64,000 nt of DNA from Salinisphaera sp. T31B1 (GTDB taxonomy: Bacteria > Pseudomonadota > Gammaproteobacteria > Nevskiales > Salinisphaeraceae). Shown in pieces: positions 35,758-45,943 of the stretch. The notes beneath the pieces were generated by a model. That model was not told where the DNA came from, made no database searches, and worked only from the letters and a program-made list of their open reading frames with translations. Positions within the stretch are counted from its first letter, which is position 1, and each line of letters starts with the position of its first letter. A program made the position numbers and the translations under genes. The DNA is taken from contig NZ_APNH01000002.1 of NCBI RefSeq assembly GCF_040361275.1, positions 248,001 through 312,000 of the forward strand, written 5' to 3'.

Positions 35758-37062
35758 ATGCGTATTTCCCTACGCCTGCAAAAGTCGGCTACGGCCGGCC
35801 TTTGTCTGCTGGCGATCGCCGGGCAATCACCTGCGGTCACCTAGATACCCCAGCCGCTCAGGCTGGAAGACGCGCTCGATTGGGCGCACCAGTACAACCC
35901 CGTGGTCCGGGCCGCGCGTATCCGTATTCAGCGCCGTACCGGTGCGCTTACGGATGCCGGCGTACCGGTCCCGTCCAACCCGAGGCTGGAGTTGGAAGCC
36001 GGTCAGCGAAGCCAACCGCAGGGCAACAGCACCGATATCGGAATCCGTCTGAGTCAGGAGTTCTGGATCGCGGGCCAGGGCGGTCTGCGTGAAAACGCCG
36101 CGCTCAGCGCCCTGGCCGCCGCGCGGCTCGACTACGACTTTCTGGCCGCTGGTGTGCGTGCACGTACGCGCGCCGCTTTTCTGTCGGTATTGGTCGCCGA
36201 AGAAGCTGTCTCGACAGCCGAGCGCGTCGAGAACGTCAACCGGCGGCTGCAGGCCTTCGCGCGCAAGCGGCTGGATGCCGGGGCAGGCACGCGGATCGAG
36301 GCCAACGCCGCGGGTATCGGCTATCAGCGAGCCCGCGCTCTGCTGGCCGAGGCACGCAATCAGGCGACTCAGGCACGACTGCAGCTCAAGGATCGGCTGG
36401 CCATCGACCCGGCACGGCGTCTGGCTGTCGTCGGCGATATCGGATTTTCCCAGCAGGAGCTGCCGGAGAGCGATACGTTGCTCACCCGTGCGGTGGCAAG
36501 ACGAGGCGACCTGGAAGCAGCCGCCGCGCGGGTCGCTGCCGCCAAAGACCAGCTATCGCTGGCAAAACGTCGCCTTGTACCGAATCTGACCGTCTTCGGC
36601 TTCTATCGGGAAGAGGCCGGCGGGCGCGGTGACGGTGGCGCCGATATCAGTGGAGGCGGGGTCGGCTTCGAGCTCCCTCTGCTGGATCGCTATGCCGGCG
36701 ATCGCGAGATCGCCTCGGCCGACCTCGACTCGGCGCGTCTCGATCAGGACACCCTGCAGCGGGCGGTGCGTCTTCAGGTACTGTCCGGTATCAGCGCCTA
36801 CCGCAGTGCCCGCGAAAGCGCCGATGCCCTCGGCCGCGCCGTGCTCGAAGCCGCCGAGCATACACTCGAACTGACCCGGCGCTCGTTCGCCGCCGGCAAG
36901 GTCGGCGCGCCGGCCATCACCTCGGCACAGAACAATCTCATCGACGTGCGCCGCGATTATCTCGAGGCGCTGGGCGCATTGATCGCCGCCGGTACCGATC
37001 TGGAAAGAGCCACCGGCGGGCTAGTGGTCATGGCAACCGGGGAGAGCGAAAATGCGCAATGA
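35758..37062 (+). pseudogene. czcC: Outer-membrane efflux protein CzcC interrupted by an amber stop
   Basis: From ATG 35758 the frame codes a normal signal peptide (RLQKSATAGLCLLAIAG), then meets TAG at 35842-35844 (codon 29), and then continues in the same frame with a full TolC-type protein to 37062: LRLEDALDWAHQYNPVVRAAR, long helical coiled-coil segments and the second OEP repeat (LLTRAVARRGDLEAAAARVAAAK). Only the stop codon breaks it; about 405 residues follow. A GTG start at 35902 would lose both signal peptide and the first mature residues. It is either a recent nonsense mutation, a sequencing error or read-through by an amber suppressor. Its 3' end overlaps czcB by 11 bases, as in an intact operon. 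Confidence 0.75.
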
Positions 37063-38368
37063 TGCTTGTTGCCCGCGACTGACCCCGACACTGTTGCTCA
37101 TCGTGGTTTCGGCCATGGGCATTGCCGGCTGTGACGGCGGTGCCGCACCGCGAACCGAGCCGTCCGAACAGCGCGACTCGGGCCGTGAGGGGCACAGCCA
37201 GAGCGCATCGCATGCCCCGACCGATCACGATCACGGCGACGCCGAGCCGGCTCATCCGCACGAGTCGGACCACGACGGCACGCCTGACCGGGTCGAACTG
37301 AACGCCGATCAGCGCGAGACGCTCGATCTGCAGATCGGTGCCGCTCGCAGCGGCAGCGCCGCTGCGATGGTCACGGCACCGGCCACCCTGCACTTCGATG
37401 CCGACCGGGTCGCGCGGGTCGGCCCGCGCCTACGGGCCAAGGTCCGTACCGTGAAGGCCGATCTCGGCGATACGGTCGCCGCTGGCGATGTACTTGCGGT
37501 TCTCGACAGCGTCGAGCTTGGCCAGAGCAAAGCGGCCTATCTCACCGCCGCGGCCCGCTATCGCACCCGCGCCGCGGCCTACGAGCGCGATCGCCGGCTA
37601 GCCAGCGATCAGATCGTGAGCGAGTCGGATGTTGCCGAGGCGCGCGCCGATTTTCGTCAGGCCGCCGCGGAGCGACGGGCGGCGCGCGCCGAACTTGCGC
37701 TATACGGGCTGAACCAGACCGCCATCGATGCGATCAGAGACGATAGCGATACTTCACTGTCGCGTCTGACACTCACTGCCCCGCGGGCGGGACGGATTGC
37801 CCGCCGGGATATGGTCGCCGGCGAGACGGTCGGCCCCGACGAAACACCCATCCATATCGTCGACAACCGCCGTATGTGGTTGATGATCGAAGCCGCGGAA
37901 CAGGCCTTGCCGAGAATCGCGGTGGGCCAGACCGTGCGTTTCGACGTGCGGCCATTGCCCGGCGAGACATTCTCCGGGCGGATTGACTGGATCGCTCCCG
38001 AACTCGACCGCGAGTCGCGCAGCGTGCGGGTACGGGCCGTGGTGGACAATCCACAGGGCCGCCTGAAGGCGGGTATGTTCGCCACCGCGCGTATCGATAC
38101 GGAGGCAAAGGCCGGCGCGAGTGCCCAGCATGCGGTGGTACCGATCGATGCGGTACAGCAAATCGAAGGCCGCTCCGGCGTCTTCGTACCCGGTCCCGAG
38201 CACGGGGGCGTGTTCGTGTTCGTACCGGTCACCACAGGCGCGGAGAGCGGCGATGACGTCGAGATCACGCAGGGGCTGTCGCCTGGCGATGCGCTGGTCA
38301 CGAGTGGCGCCTTCGATCTCAAAGCCGCGCTGACCGCCGGTGGCCGTAGCGCCGCCCACAGCCACTGA
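37052..38368 (+). CDS. czcB: Metal efflux membrane-fusion protein CzcB
   Basis: 438 residues, the periplasmic adaptor of a tripartite RND pump. A lipoprotein signal ends in GIAGC (C at 27), so it is lipid-anchored. A long His/Asp-rich segment follows (about 45-76, with DHDHGDAEPAHPHESDHD), the metal-binding N-terminal extension typical of CzcB. Then come the barrel-sandwich hybrid (RVGPRLRAKVRTVKADLGDTV), hairpin and beta-barrel domains. The start at 37052 overlaps czcC. It connects the RND pump to the outer-membrane channel. Confidence 0.93.
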   Translation: MRNDACCPRLTPTLLLIVVSAMGIAGCDGGAAPRTEPSEQRDSGREGHSQSASHAPTDHDHGDAEPAHPHESDHDGTPDRVELNADQRETLDLQIGAARSGSAAAMVTAPATLHFDADRVARVGPRLRAKVRTVKADLGDTVAAGDVLAVLDSVELGQSKAAYLTAAARYRTRAAAYERDRRLASDQIVSESDVAEARADFRQAAAERRAARAELALYGLNQTAIDAIRDDSDTSLSRLTLTAPRAGRIARRDMVAGETVGPDETPIHIVDNRRMWLMIEAAEQALPRIAVGQTVRFDVRPLPGETFSGRIDWIAPELDRESRSVRVRAVVDNPQGRLKAGMFATARIDTEAKAGASAQHAVVPIDAVQQIEGRSGVFVPGPEHGGVFVFVPVTTGAESGDDVEITQGLSPGDALVTSGAFDLKAALTAGGRSAAHSH

Positions 38369-38382
38369 CCCCGGAGCCAACC

Positions 38383-41300
38383 ATGATCAATGGATTGATT
38401 CGCCTGGCGATGGCGAACCGGCTGATGGTGCTCGTGATCGTTGCCACGCTCGCCGTGGCCGGCACGCTGTCCTGGCGCGCATTGCCGCTGGACGCGTTTC
38501 CCGACGCCACGCCGCCGCTGGTACAGGTTTATACCGCCAGTCCCGGGCTGTCGCCGGTGGACGTGGAGACACTGATTTCCTATCCGATCGAGATCAGCCT
38601 GTATGGCCTGCCGCAACTCGAACGTGTGCAGTCCACCTCGATCTTCGGCCTGTCGCGGGTCGATATCTATTTCGAGGACGGGACCGATATCTATTTCGCC
38701 CGACGGCTGGTCAACGAACGGCTGGCCGACGCCCGACGCGACATGCCGGCCGGGCTGGGCGAGCCCCAGCTCGGCCCGCTGACCACCGGACTCGGACGCA
38801 TTCTGATGTATTCGGTGGAAAACGAACCCGGCGGCTCTCACTCGCTCACTGCACTGCGCACCGCTCAGGACTGGATCGTCAAACCGCAGCTACGCACGAT
38901 CGACGGTGTCACCGGCGTACTCTCGATCGGCGGATTCGAACAGCAATACCAGGTCGAAATCGACATGGACGCGCTGACCGCACGCGGTTTGAGCCTGGCG
39001 GACGTGCGCAATGCGCTGCAGCGCAACAATCGGAACGTGGGCGCGTCGTATATAGAACGCGGCGGGGAAGAGGCGATCGTCCGCGGCTACGGCTGGGTCT
39101 CTTCGGGCGCTGCCGGGCTCGACGATCTCCGCCAGACGCAGGTGGCGACGACCGAGGCCGGTACGCCGGTTACCGTCGGCGACGTGGCGCGCGTGGACTA
39201 CGGTCGGGCGATTCGGCGCGGCGCGGAGCTGGCTAACGGCGAGGAATCGGTCGCCGGCTACGTACTCAAGCTCATCGGCGCCGATACCCAGCGCGTGCTC
39301 GAGGACGTGAACACGAAGCTGGCGGAGATCAACGCTGCGCTGCCCGCGGGCATGACGACCTCGGTCTATTATTCGCAGGCAGAGCTGGTCGACAAGGCTA
39401 CCGGGACGGTAATCGAGGCACTGTCCATCGGGGCGGTGCTGGTTCTGGTCTTGCTGTATCTGTTTCTCGGCAACCTGCGGTCTACGCTCATCGTGATCTC
39501 CAGCGTGCCGTTGTCGCTTTTGATCGCGTTCGTGGCCATGCGCGCGGCCGGGTTGTCGGCCAACCTCATGAGTTTGGGTGGGCTGGCGATCGGCATTGGC
39601 ATGATGGTCGACGGCTCGGTGGTGATGATCGAGAACATCTTCCGTCATTTCGAAAACGATGGCGTGGATGACCGCCCCATGGCCGAGCGCACCGGTGCAG
39701 CTGCGCAGGAAGTGGGGCGGCCGATCGTGTTCGCTGTGGCGATCGTGATCATCGTGTTCATCCCGCTGTTCTCGCTCGAAGGCGCCGAGGGAAAGCTGTT
39801 TTCGCCCATGGCCTACACGATCAGCTTTGCGCTGGCCGGCGCACTCGCGCTATCGCTCACGCTGGTACCGGTGCTGGCGCTGCTGTCATTCAGGCGGGCC
39901 GAGATCGTACGTGAACCACGGTTGGTCGCTTGGCTCAAGCGGGGCTATCGGCCATTGCGCGATGCCGCACTGGGCGCGCCGGGCCTGGTGTTCGGCGTGA
40001 CGCTCGCGCTGTTCGTCGCCAGTCTTGCCGTGTTTCCGCAGCTGGGCACGGAGTTTCTGCCCACGTTGCGCGAGGGCACCTTCATGGTCCGTTCGACCCT
40101 GCCGCCCGGCGCGAGTCTCGACTCGGCGATCGGCTACGGTCAGCGTATCCAGAACACCGTCACCCAGTTCGAAGACGTCACCGATGCCTATTCGCGTGTC
40201 GGCCGCGCCGAGGTGGGCGGCGACCCGGAGCCGGTTAATGTGGTGGCGACCACAATCAACCTCAAACCGCTAGCCGACTGGACATCCGGCTATTCGTACG
40301 AAGGGTTGCAGAACGCGATGAGCCGGCGACTGGGCGATACGGTACCGGGGCTGGCCAACAACTTCTCGCAGCCTATCCAGCTACGCACCGACGAACTGTT
40401 GTCCGGCGTCCAGGCACAGCTGGTGGTCAGCATCTTCGGCGACGATCTCGACCGCTTATCGGCAATTGGCCGCGACGTCGCGGGGCTGGCTCGCAACACC
40501 GCGGGCGCAGTCGATGTGCGTGTTCAGCAGCAGGGCGGCAAGCAACAGGTCGTGATCCGCCCGGATCGCGCGGCTCTGGCACGCTACGGGCTCAGTGTGG
40601 ACACGGTACTGCAGGCCGTATCGCTCGGCGTCGGTGGACAGACGGTCGGACAGGTGTTCGACGGGGTACGCCGTTTTGATATCTTCATGCGCCTGAAGCC
40701 CGATCAGCGTGAACGCGTCGCGAACCTGCGCGAACTGTCGCTGCGTACGCCCGACGGGGCGCTTGTGCCATTGTCCCGCGTTGCCGATATCGAAATCTAT
40801 ACCGGTCCAAAGAAGATATCGCGCTCGAACGCCAGCCGGCGACTCTACGTACAGATGAACGTACGTGGCCGCGATATGGGCGGCGTGGTCGACGACCTGC
40901 GCACCGCCATTGACGAGCAGATCGACATGCCGGCCGGCTATTTCGTGGACTTTGGCGGTCAGTTCGAGAATCAGCAGCGCGCGATGCAGCGGCTGTATCT
41001 GGTCGTACCGGTCACGCTCGGCCTGATCTTTATTCTGCTCTACAGCGCTTTTGCGAGCCTGCGCTATGCCGCACTCATATTCCTCAACGTGCCGTTCGCG
41101 GTGATCGGCGGCATTTTTACGCTGTGGCTGTCGGGGCTGTATCTGTCGGTGCCGGCAGCGGTGGGCTTCATCGCGGTGTTCGGCGTGGCCGTTCAGAACG
41201 GCGTGGTGCTGGTGGCCTATATCAACCAGCTGCGCGAGCACGGCATGGCCATTGACGAGGCCGTACGCACTGGCGCCGAGCATCGTCTGCGCCCGGTATT

Positions 41301-41487
41301 GATGACCGCGCTCACCGCCATACTCGGGCTCATCCCATTGCTGCTGGCCGACGGTATCGGCTCGAACGTGCAGCGCCCACTGGCCGCGGTGGTCATCGGC
41401 GGGCTGGTGAGCTCGACCCTGCTCACCCTGCTGGTACTGCCGAGCGTCTATCGGTGGTTCGCAGCGCCCGGGGCGAGCCAGACGTGA
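38383..41487 (+). CDS. czcA: Heavy-metal RND efflux pump CzcA family
   Basis: 1034 residues, 12 predicted transmembrane helices and two large periplasmic loops. It exports metal cations using the proton gradient. The TM4 signature reads AIGIGMMVDGSVVMIENIF; the usual DFG of CzcA-type zinc/cobalt/cadmium pumps is AIG here, while the proton-relay Asp (in VDG) and the trailing EN are kept. So it belongs to the HME group but its metal cannot be set to zinc by the motif alone; copper/silver types also vary here. Repeats before and after the centre match the family. It follows czcB by 14 bases and is followed by a CDF exporter. Confidence 0.9.
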   Translation: MINGLIRLAMANRLMVLVIVATLAVAGTLSWRALPLDAFPDATPPLVQVYTASPGLSPVDVETLISYPIEISLYGLPQLERVQSTSIFGLSRVDIYFEDGTDIYFARRLVNERLADARRDMPAGLGEPQLGPLTTGLGRILMYSVENEPGGSHSLTALRTAQDWIVKPQLRTIDGVTGVLSIGGFEQQYQVEIDMDALTARGLSLADVRNALQRNNRNVGASYIERGGEEAIVRGYGWVSSGAAGLDDLRQTQVATTEAGTPVTVGDVARVDYGRAIRRGAELANGEESVAGYVLKLIGADTQRVLEDVNTKLAEINAALPAGMTTSVYYSQAELVDKATGTVIEALSIGAVLVLVLLYLFLGNLRSTLIVISSVPLSLLIAFVAMRAAGLSANLMSLGGLAIGIGMMVDGSVVMIENIFRHFENDGVDDRPMAERTGAAAQEVGRPIVFAVAIVIIVFIPLFSLEGAEGKLFSPMAYTISFALAGALALSLTLVPVLALLSFRRAEIVREPRLVAWLKRGYRPLRDAALGAPGLVFGVTLALFVASLAVFPQLGTEFLPTLREGTFMVRSTLPPGASLDSAIGYGQRIQNTVTQFEDVTDAYSRVGRAEVGGDPEPVNVVATTINLKPLADWTSGYSYEGLQNAMSRRLGDTVPGLANNFSQPIQLRTDELLSGVQAQLVVSIFGDDLDRLSAIGRDVAGLARNTAGAVDVRVQQQGGKQQVVIRPDRAALARYGLSVDTVLQAVSLGVGGQTVGQVFDGVRRFDIFMRLKPDQRERVANLRELSLRTPDGALVPLSRVADIEIYTGPKKISRSNASRRLYVQMNVRGRDMGGVVDDLRTAIDEQIDMPAGYFVDFGGQFENQQRAMQRLYLVVPVTLGLIFILLYSAFASLRYAALIFLNVPFAVIGGIFTLWLSGLYLSVPAAVGFIAVFGVAVQNGVVLVAYINQLREHGMAIDEAVRTGAEHRLRPVLMTALTAILGLIPLLLADGIGSNVQRPLAAVVIGGLVSSTLLTLLVLPSVYRWFAAPGASQT

Positions 41488-41628
41488 CCCACGCCGCGGC
41501 GACAACGAGCGCCCGGATGCTCGGCCGTTCGTTGTCGCTTACACTGACTGCGAGCAGGCCCCGGAGCCCGCTCGCTGACTTGGCCGAGCCGGCCCTGTTA
41601 TTCCGCACCATGCCGGATCTGGACGCAT

Positions 41629-42528
41629 ATGCATCGCACCATCGCCTACGCGCTCGGCAGTGTCGCCGTGGGAGTCGTCGTTCTCGGCCTGAAGTATCTG
41701 GCCTACTGGTTGACCGGCAGCGTGGCACTGTACTCGGACGCGCTGGAGAGCATCATCAATATCGTCGCCGCGGGCGCTGCGGTGGTGGCACTGCGCGTGA
41801 GCGCCATGCCGGCGGACGACAACCATCCGTTCGGCCATTCCAAGGCCGAATATTTCTCGTCGGTGTTGGAAGGCGTGCTGATCGTGATTGCCGCACTCGC
41901 GATCCTGCGCGAGGCCTGGTTGTCGCTTTCGCATCTCAAAGCCATCTCGGCACCGGTCGAGGGACTGGCGATCAATGCGCTGGCCACTCTGATCAACGGA
42001 CTCTGGTCGTGGGTGCTGATCCGGCAGGGGCGCAAGCTACGCTCGCTGGCGCTCGTGGCCGACGGCAAGCACCTGTTCACCGATGTCATCACCTCGGGCG
42101 GCGTGTTTCTCGGTGTCGTGCTGGTCGGGTTAACCGGCTGGCTGATCCTCGATCCGCTGATCGCCGCACTCGTTGCGCTCAACATCCTCTGGTCCGGTTG
42201 GGGATTGGTACGAGAATCGGTGGGCGGCCTGATGGACGAATCGTTGCCGGCCGAGGAACTCGACCGTATCCGCGAAGTGATCTTCAAGCATGCCGAGGGT
42301 GCCTACCAGGCCCACGACCTGCGAACACGGCTGGCAGGGCGAAAAACCTTCATCGAGTTTCATCTGGTCGTCGCCGGGCAAATGCCGGTGGACGAGGCCC
42401 ATGAGATCTGCGATCGGCTCGAGTCGGCACTTCATGAGGCGGTCGACGACTGTGTGGTTACCATCCACGTCGAACCCGAGGACAAGGCCAAGATTGCGGA
42501 TGTTTACGTGCCGTACGAAGGGCCCTGA
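41629..42528 (+). CDS. Cation diffusion facilitator (CDF) metal exporter
   Basis: 299 residues with six transmembrane helices (about 10-180) and a cytoplasmic C-terminal domain (about 205-290). Metal site residues: D37 in YSDALES, HPFGHSKAEY (66-75) and H148/D152 in DGKHLFTD. The C-terminal domain has EFHLVVAGQMPVDEAHEICDRLE with conserved His and Asp. CDF proteins move Zn, Fe, Mn, Co or Cd from cytoplasm to periplasm, where the Czc pump could take over. It starts 141 bases after czcA, with its own possible start region. Metal specificity is not clear. Confidence 0.9.
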   Translation: MHRTIAYALGSVAVGVVVLGLKYLAYWLTGSVALYSDALESIINIVAAGAAVVALRVSAMPADDNHPFGHSKAEYFSSVLEGVLIVIAALAILREAWLSLSHLKAISAPVEGLAINALATLINGLWSWVLIRQGRKLRSLALVADGKHLFTDVITSGGVFLGVVLVGLTGWLILDPLIAALVALNILWSGWGLVRESVGGLMDESLPAEELDRIREVIFKHAEGAYQAHDLRTRLAGRKTFIEFHLVVAGQMPVDEAHEICDRLESALHEAVDDCVVTIHVEPEDKAKIADVYVPYEGP

Positions 42529-43239
42529 AGACGTCGGACCTGAAACGCCAGACAGGGGGTTCGCGCGCCTGCGGCCTCGCGTGACGATCATCTGGCACCA
42601 GACGGGCAGGGCAGCGGCAGCGAGCGCCCAACGTCCCCCTCTGAGAGCGGTTCGATTGCTTGCGGCGGGCCCGATACCGCGAACCGGGGCGCTCCGACGA
42701 TCCGGCGTCACCGCGCTGGGCGACTGCATGGGGCGCACAAGACGGCCCGGGCGAGTCGTCACCGTTCGGCGAGGGGGCCAGTGCAGATGCACGTGTCGCT
42801 CGACCGGGTAACGACAGACGTTCACGAGCCGCTAACGGTTGCCGATACCGTGAAAAACGAAGCAGACCGCCGTCGCAAGGCGAGCAGACTCCGGCAATCG
42901 GGCCCGGTTGATCATCACGACCTGGGGCCGGCTCACGGCAGCCACCCCGAACGGCTGGTCAACCCCGACCGGTGCATGGCGGCCATTCGACGCCGGGATG
43001 GATGATCATTAAATGACCAACGCGCCGTGATCGACCACGAGCCATGCGATCCGGCCAGGTCACCAACAATTCATCCACAGGGTTGCCCAGATGCGATGTG
43101 CAAAACTTCGCACCGGCGATGCGTTAAGGTTGGTGGGACGTAAGGACGCTCTAAGTACGGCGATACCGTGCAACAGCATCGAACCAGAGCGTTGCAGACT
43201 TCCCCACAGAGAGCGTCTCACGACAGGGTATCTGGAACT
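42529..43239. other. Intergenic region before the GntR regulator
   Basis: About 710 bases. Short open frames exist (one of 74 codons at 42781-43005) but none has coding-like features or known motifs, so I call no gene. The last 200 bases, just before the GntR gene, are lower in GC (from about 43005) and probably hold its promoter. Confidence 0.5.
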
Positions 43240-43956
43240 ATGACCACGACCAGCGCCTCTGCCAAGCCGAAAGTCGCGTCCGCCAAGCTCGTGTACAACG
43301 AGCTGCGCAGCATGATTCTGAATTTCGAACTCTACCCCGGACGTCGCGTGACCGAGACGGAGCTGGCCGCGTATTTCCGTGTCAGCCGCACACCGATCCG
43401 CGAGGCCGTGCAGCGCCTCGAGGCGGAGGGCTATCTGACCGTACGGCCCAAGCAGGGGTGTTTCATTCGCGAGCTGGATATTCAACGTATCCGGCAGTAC
43501 TACGGAGTACGTATTGCGCTCGAGATGCGTGCCTTGGACCAGGCCGCGCTTTACATGACGGACGCACAACTTACCCAACTCGCCGCGGAATGGGATCCGG
43601 ACACCCAGCCGGGTCGCGAGGACGATCCCGAGCGTATGGAAGAACGCGATGAGTCGTTTCATCTGCGCCTGGTATGCGGGGAGGCCAATCGGGTGCTCGC
43701 CGAGTATCTGCGCGACGTCAACAATCATATCCGCGTGATCCGCCGCCTGGATTTCAGCGACGGCCAACGTATCGACGAGACCTATCGGGAGCATCATCAA
43801 CTGTGCCAGCTGTTGCTCGAGCGCGATGCAGGGGCTGCCAAACAGCTGATGGTCCGTCATATCGAGCGAAGCGAGAACTTCGCCAAGACCCTTACCCTGA
43901 CGCAGCTGGCCCAGAGCCGTATTCGCTCACGCCTGGCACAAGACCCTGGGCACTGA
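43240..43956 (+). CDS. GntR-family transcriptional regulator (FadR/FCD subgroup)
   Basis: 238 residues from ATG 43240 (MTTTSASAKPK). The winged helix (about 15-80) reads YNELRSMILNFELYPGRRVTETELAAYFRVSRTPIREAVQRLEAEGYLTVRPKQGCFI, a textbook GntR domain. The helical FCD effector domain (about 90-230) carries metal-binding Asp/His residues in DESFHLRLV, NNHIR and YREHHQL. It probably represses a catabolic operon on sensing a carboxylate. No such operon lies next to it; the neighbours are small proteins and AcvB/VirJ, so its target is unknown. Confidence 0.9.
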   Translation: MTTTSASAKPKVASAKLVYNELRSMILNFELYPGRRVTETELAAYFRVSRTPIREAVQRLEAEGYLTVRPKQGCFIRELDIQRIRQYYGVRIALEMRALDQAALYMTDAQLTQLAAEWDPDTQPGREDDPERMEERDESFHLRLVCGEANRVLAEYLRDVNNHIRVIRRLDFSDGQRIDETYREHHQLCQLLLERDAGAAKQLMVRHIERSENFAKTLTLTQLAQSRIRSRLAQDPGH

Positions 43957-44036
43957 ATCCGGACCGCATGCCGTGGCTCGCCGTCGAACGGACTGGCCTA
44001 CAGTGTGCGACCCGGTCGATCGAAGCCTGCGCGCGA

Positions 44037-44258
44037 TCACATGTATTCGAGCAGGCTGAGCACGCAGGCGATACTCAGGCTGGAAGCGATGACGAGACCG
44101 CGAAGATGGATACGGCGCCGCCGCTCGGGATCGGGCACGAACGCCAGCAACGCAGCCGAGCGATCAACAGCGACCGCGCGATAATTCGCCAGACTCCGCC
44201 AGGCCCCAAGGGCAAAGATCAGGACCAGGCTGGCCAGAATGTAATCGGTGAGCCACAT
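44037..44258 (-). CDS. Small inner-membrane protein
   Basis: 73 residues with two transmembrane helices (DYILASLVLIFALGAW near 5-20 and LRGLVIASSLSIACVLSLL near 52-70) separated by a basic loop (PERRRRIH). A GAGGAG lies eight bases before ATG 44258 on the minus strand. I do not recognise the family. It is divergent from the AcvB/VirJ-like gene. Confidence 0.55.
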   Translation of the reverse strand: MWLTDYILASLVLIFALGAWRSLANYRAVAVDRSAALLAFVPDPERRRRIHLRGLVIASSLSIACVLSLLEYM

Positions 44259-44459
44259 GCGGCTGTCTCCTCGACGGGGGCCTAGGCCGGTCGTACGACG
44301 ACCAGCGCAACCATCCTAGTCGGCAAGCGTTACATTCCCGTGTGAGGCCATTACCACAAAAGCGGTAGACAAATCGGCGCACACGCCCACCGAACCTTCC
44401 GCGTGTTCCGCGCTCCAAGAATCATCGGTCCACGAGACGGCAGGAGCGCCGGGCAGGCC

Positions 44460-45827
44460 GTGTCGAACACCAGAACAATCCTGTCGATCGTGCGATGCGC
44501 GATCCTGTGCGTGGCAGCGAGCCTGCTGATCCTGACGGCGTGCGGAGGCGACGAACAGGTATCTCATGGGCGCTTTGCGAGTGTTTCGATCATCCACGGC
44601 GATAGTGACGCGCAGGCAGTCGTGCTTTTTTTCACCGATCGCCGCCTGCCGGCAAACACTCCGCAGCTGGCGGCACGACTCGGCGCCAATCGCGCTCTGG
44701 TGGCGAGCATAGACACCAACCGCTTTCTCGACACTTTTGCCGGTGAGACCTCCGACGGCTGCGTCCGTATTGCCGGCGATATCGACAACCTGTCCCGCTA
44801 TATTCAGGCCTCGAACGGCCTGTCCGGATACCGGCCGCCCATCCTGGTGGGGGTCGGGGAGGGCGCCCGGGTGGTTCGCGCAGCACTAGGCCAGTCCGAG
44901 CCGGGCGTATTCACCGGCGGATTGTCGTTGGACATGACCGCCACAGGCGCGCCCGCACAACCGCTGTGTGACGCCGACCGGCCTACGCTGAGCGCGCCAT
45001 GGTTTGTGAACGTGTCAGGTCAGGACGAAGGCGAACTCGGGCCGCTCATCGCGGATTCGCCGCAGGCAAAGCGTATCGACAGGCCCACAGCCGGCAACGA
45101 TGTCTCCGCCGTGATCGATGAGGCGATGCCGAAGCTGCGCCAGCGCCAGGCCTCGATCATGACTGCCGCACCCAGCGGCGTACTGTCGGATTTGCCACTG
45201 ATCGAAGTCCCCGCGACATCCGATCGGTCGAACGACACCATGGCCATCGTGCTCAGCGGAGACGGCGGTTGGGCCGGCCTCGACAAGCAGGTCGGCGCCG
45301 GCCTGGCCGCACGCGGCATTCCGGTGGTTGGCTACGATTCGCTGCGTTATTACTGGACATCGCGAACCCCGGATGAAGCCGCACGTGATCTGGGTCGGGT
45401 CATGGATTATTACCGCGCACGATGGCATAAAAGCCGGACCCTGCTCATCGGCTACTCGTACGGTGCCGATGTCTTGCCGTTTTTGGTCAATCGCTTACCG
45501 GTTGGCGATCGAGACCAGATCGCCCGGGTCATCCTGCTCGGCCTGGCCGCGGATGTTCGGTTCGAATTCCATATCTGGTCGTGGCTCGGTCTCGGCGATG
45601 GCGGACGTCCGGTGCGCCCGGAAGTCGATCAACTGGCGCCCGGACTGGCTGTCTGTATCTACGGCCGCGGTGATACCGACAGTATTTGTGATTCACTCAA
45701 CCCGAAACAGATCGAGCTCAAGGCGCTTGCCGGTGGCCATCATTTCGATGGCGACTACACGACGCTTATCCGCTCGATCATGGACGCGGTGCCGGCGCCG
45801 CACGCGTTGTCGAGCAGTGCAGACTGA
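44460..45827 (+). CDS. AcvB/VirJ-family lipoprotein
   Basis: 455 residues if read from GTG 44460, which gives a compact lipoprotein signal (LCVAASLLILTAC, Cys at 28); a longer GTG start at 44403 is possible. The protein has two alpha/beta-hydrolase-like halves. The second is the VirJ domain: IVLSGDGGWAGLDKQVGAGLAARGIPVVGYDSLRYYW and LLIGYSYGADVLPFLVNRLP, with nucleophile Ser in GYSYGAD, and a late His in GGHHFDGDY. Members hydrolyse lysyl-phosphatidylglycerol in the periplasm (Agrobacterium AcvB) or aid type IV secretion (VirJ). No secretion genes are nearby, so a lipid role is more likely. Confidence 0.85.
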   Translation: MSNTRTILSIVRCAILCVAASLLILTACGGDEQVSHGRFASVSIIHGDSDAQAVVLFFTDRRLPANTPQLAARLGANRALVASIDTNRFLDTFAGETSDGCVRIAGDIDNLSRYIQASNGLSGYRPPILVGVGEGARVVRAALGQSEPGVFTGGLSLDMTATGAPAQPLCDADRPTLSAPWFVNVSGQDEGELGPLIADSPQAKRIDRPTAGNDVSAVIDEAMPKLRQRQASIMTAAPSGVLSDLPLIEVPATSDRSNDTMAIVLSGDGGWAGLDKQVGAGLAARGIPVVGYDSLRYYWTSRTPDEAARDLGRVMDYYRARWHKSRTLLIGYSYGADVLPFLVNRLPVGDRDQIARVILLGLAADVRFEFHIWSWLGLGDGGRPVRPEVDQLAPGLAVCIYGRGDTDSICDSLNPKQIELKALAGGHHFDGDYTTLIRSIMDAVPAPHALSSSAD

Positions 45828-45943
45828 GCGACCGTACGGCCGTAGTACTCGATAGACTGCGATGCGTAATGTTGCGGATGCGCCCGATGCCTCAGCTGGC
45901 GTTGAATAGGCGTATTCGAATCCATCCGTAGCCAATCGAAGAC

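Noticed and set aside
42781-43005. A 74-codon frame before the GntR gene
   Set aside because: No ribosome site, no family, Arg/His-rich composition like random GC-rich sequence.
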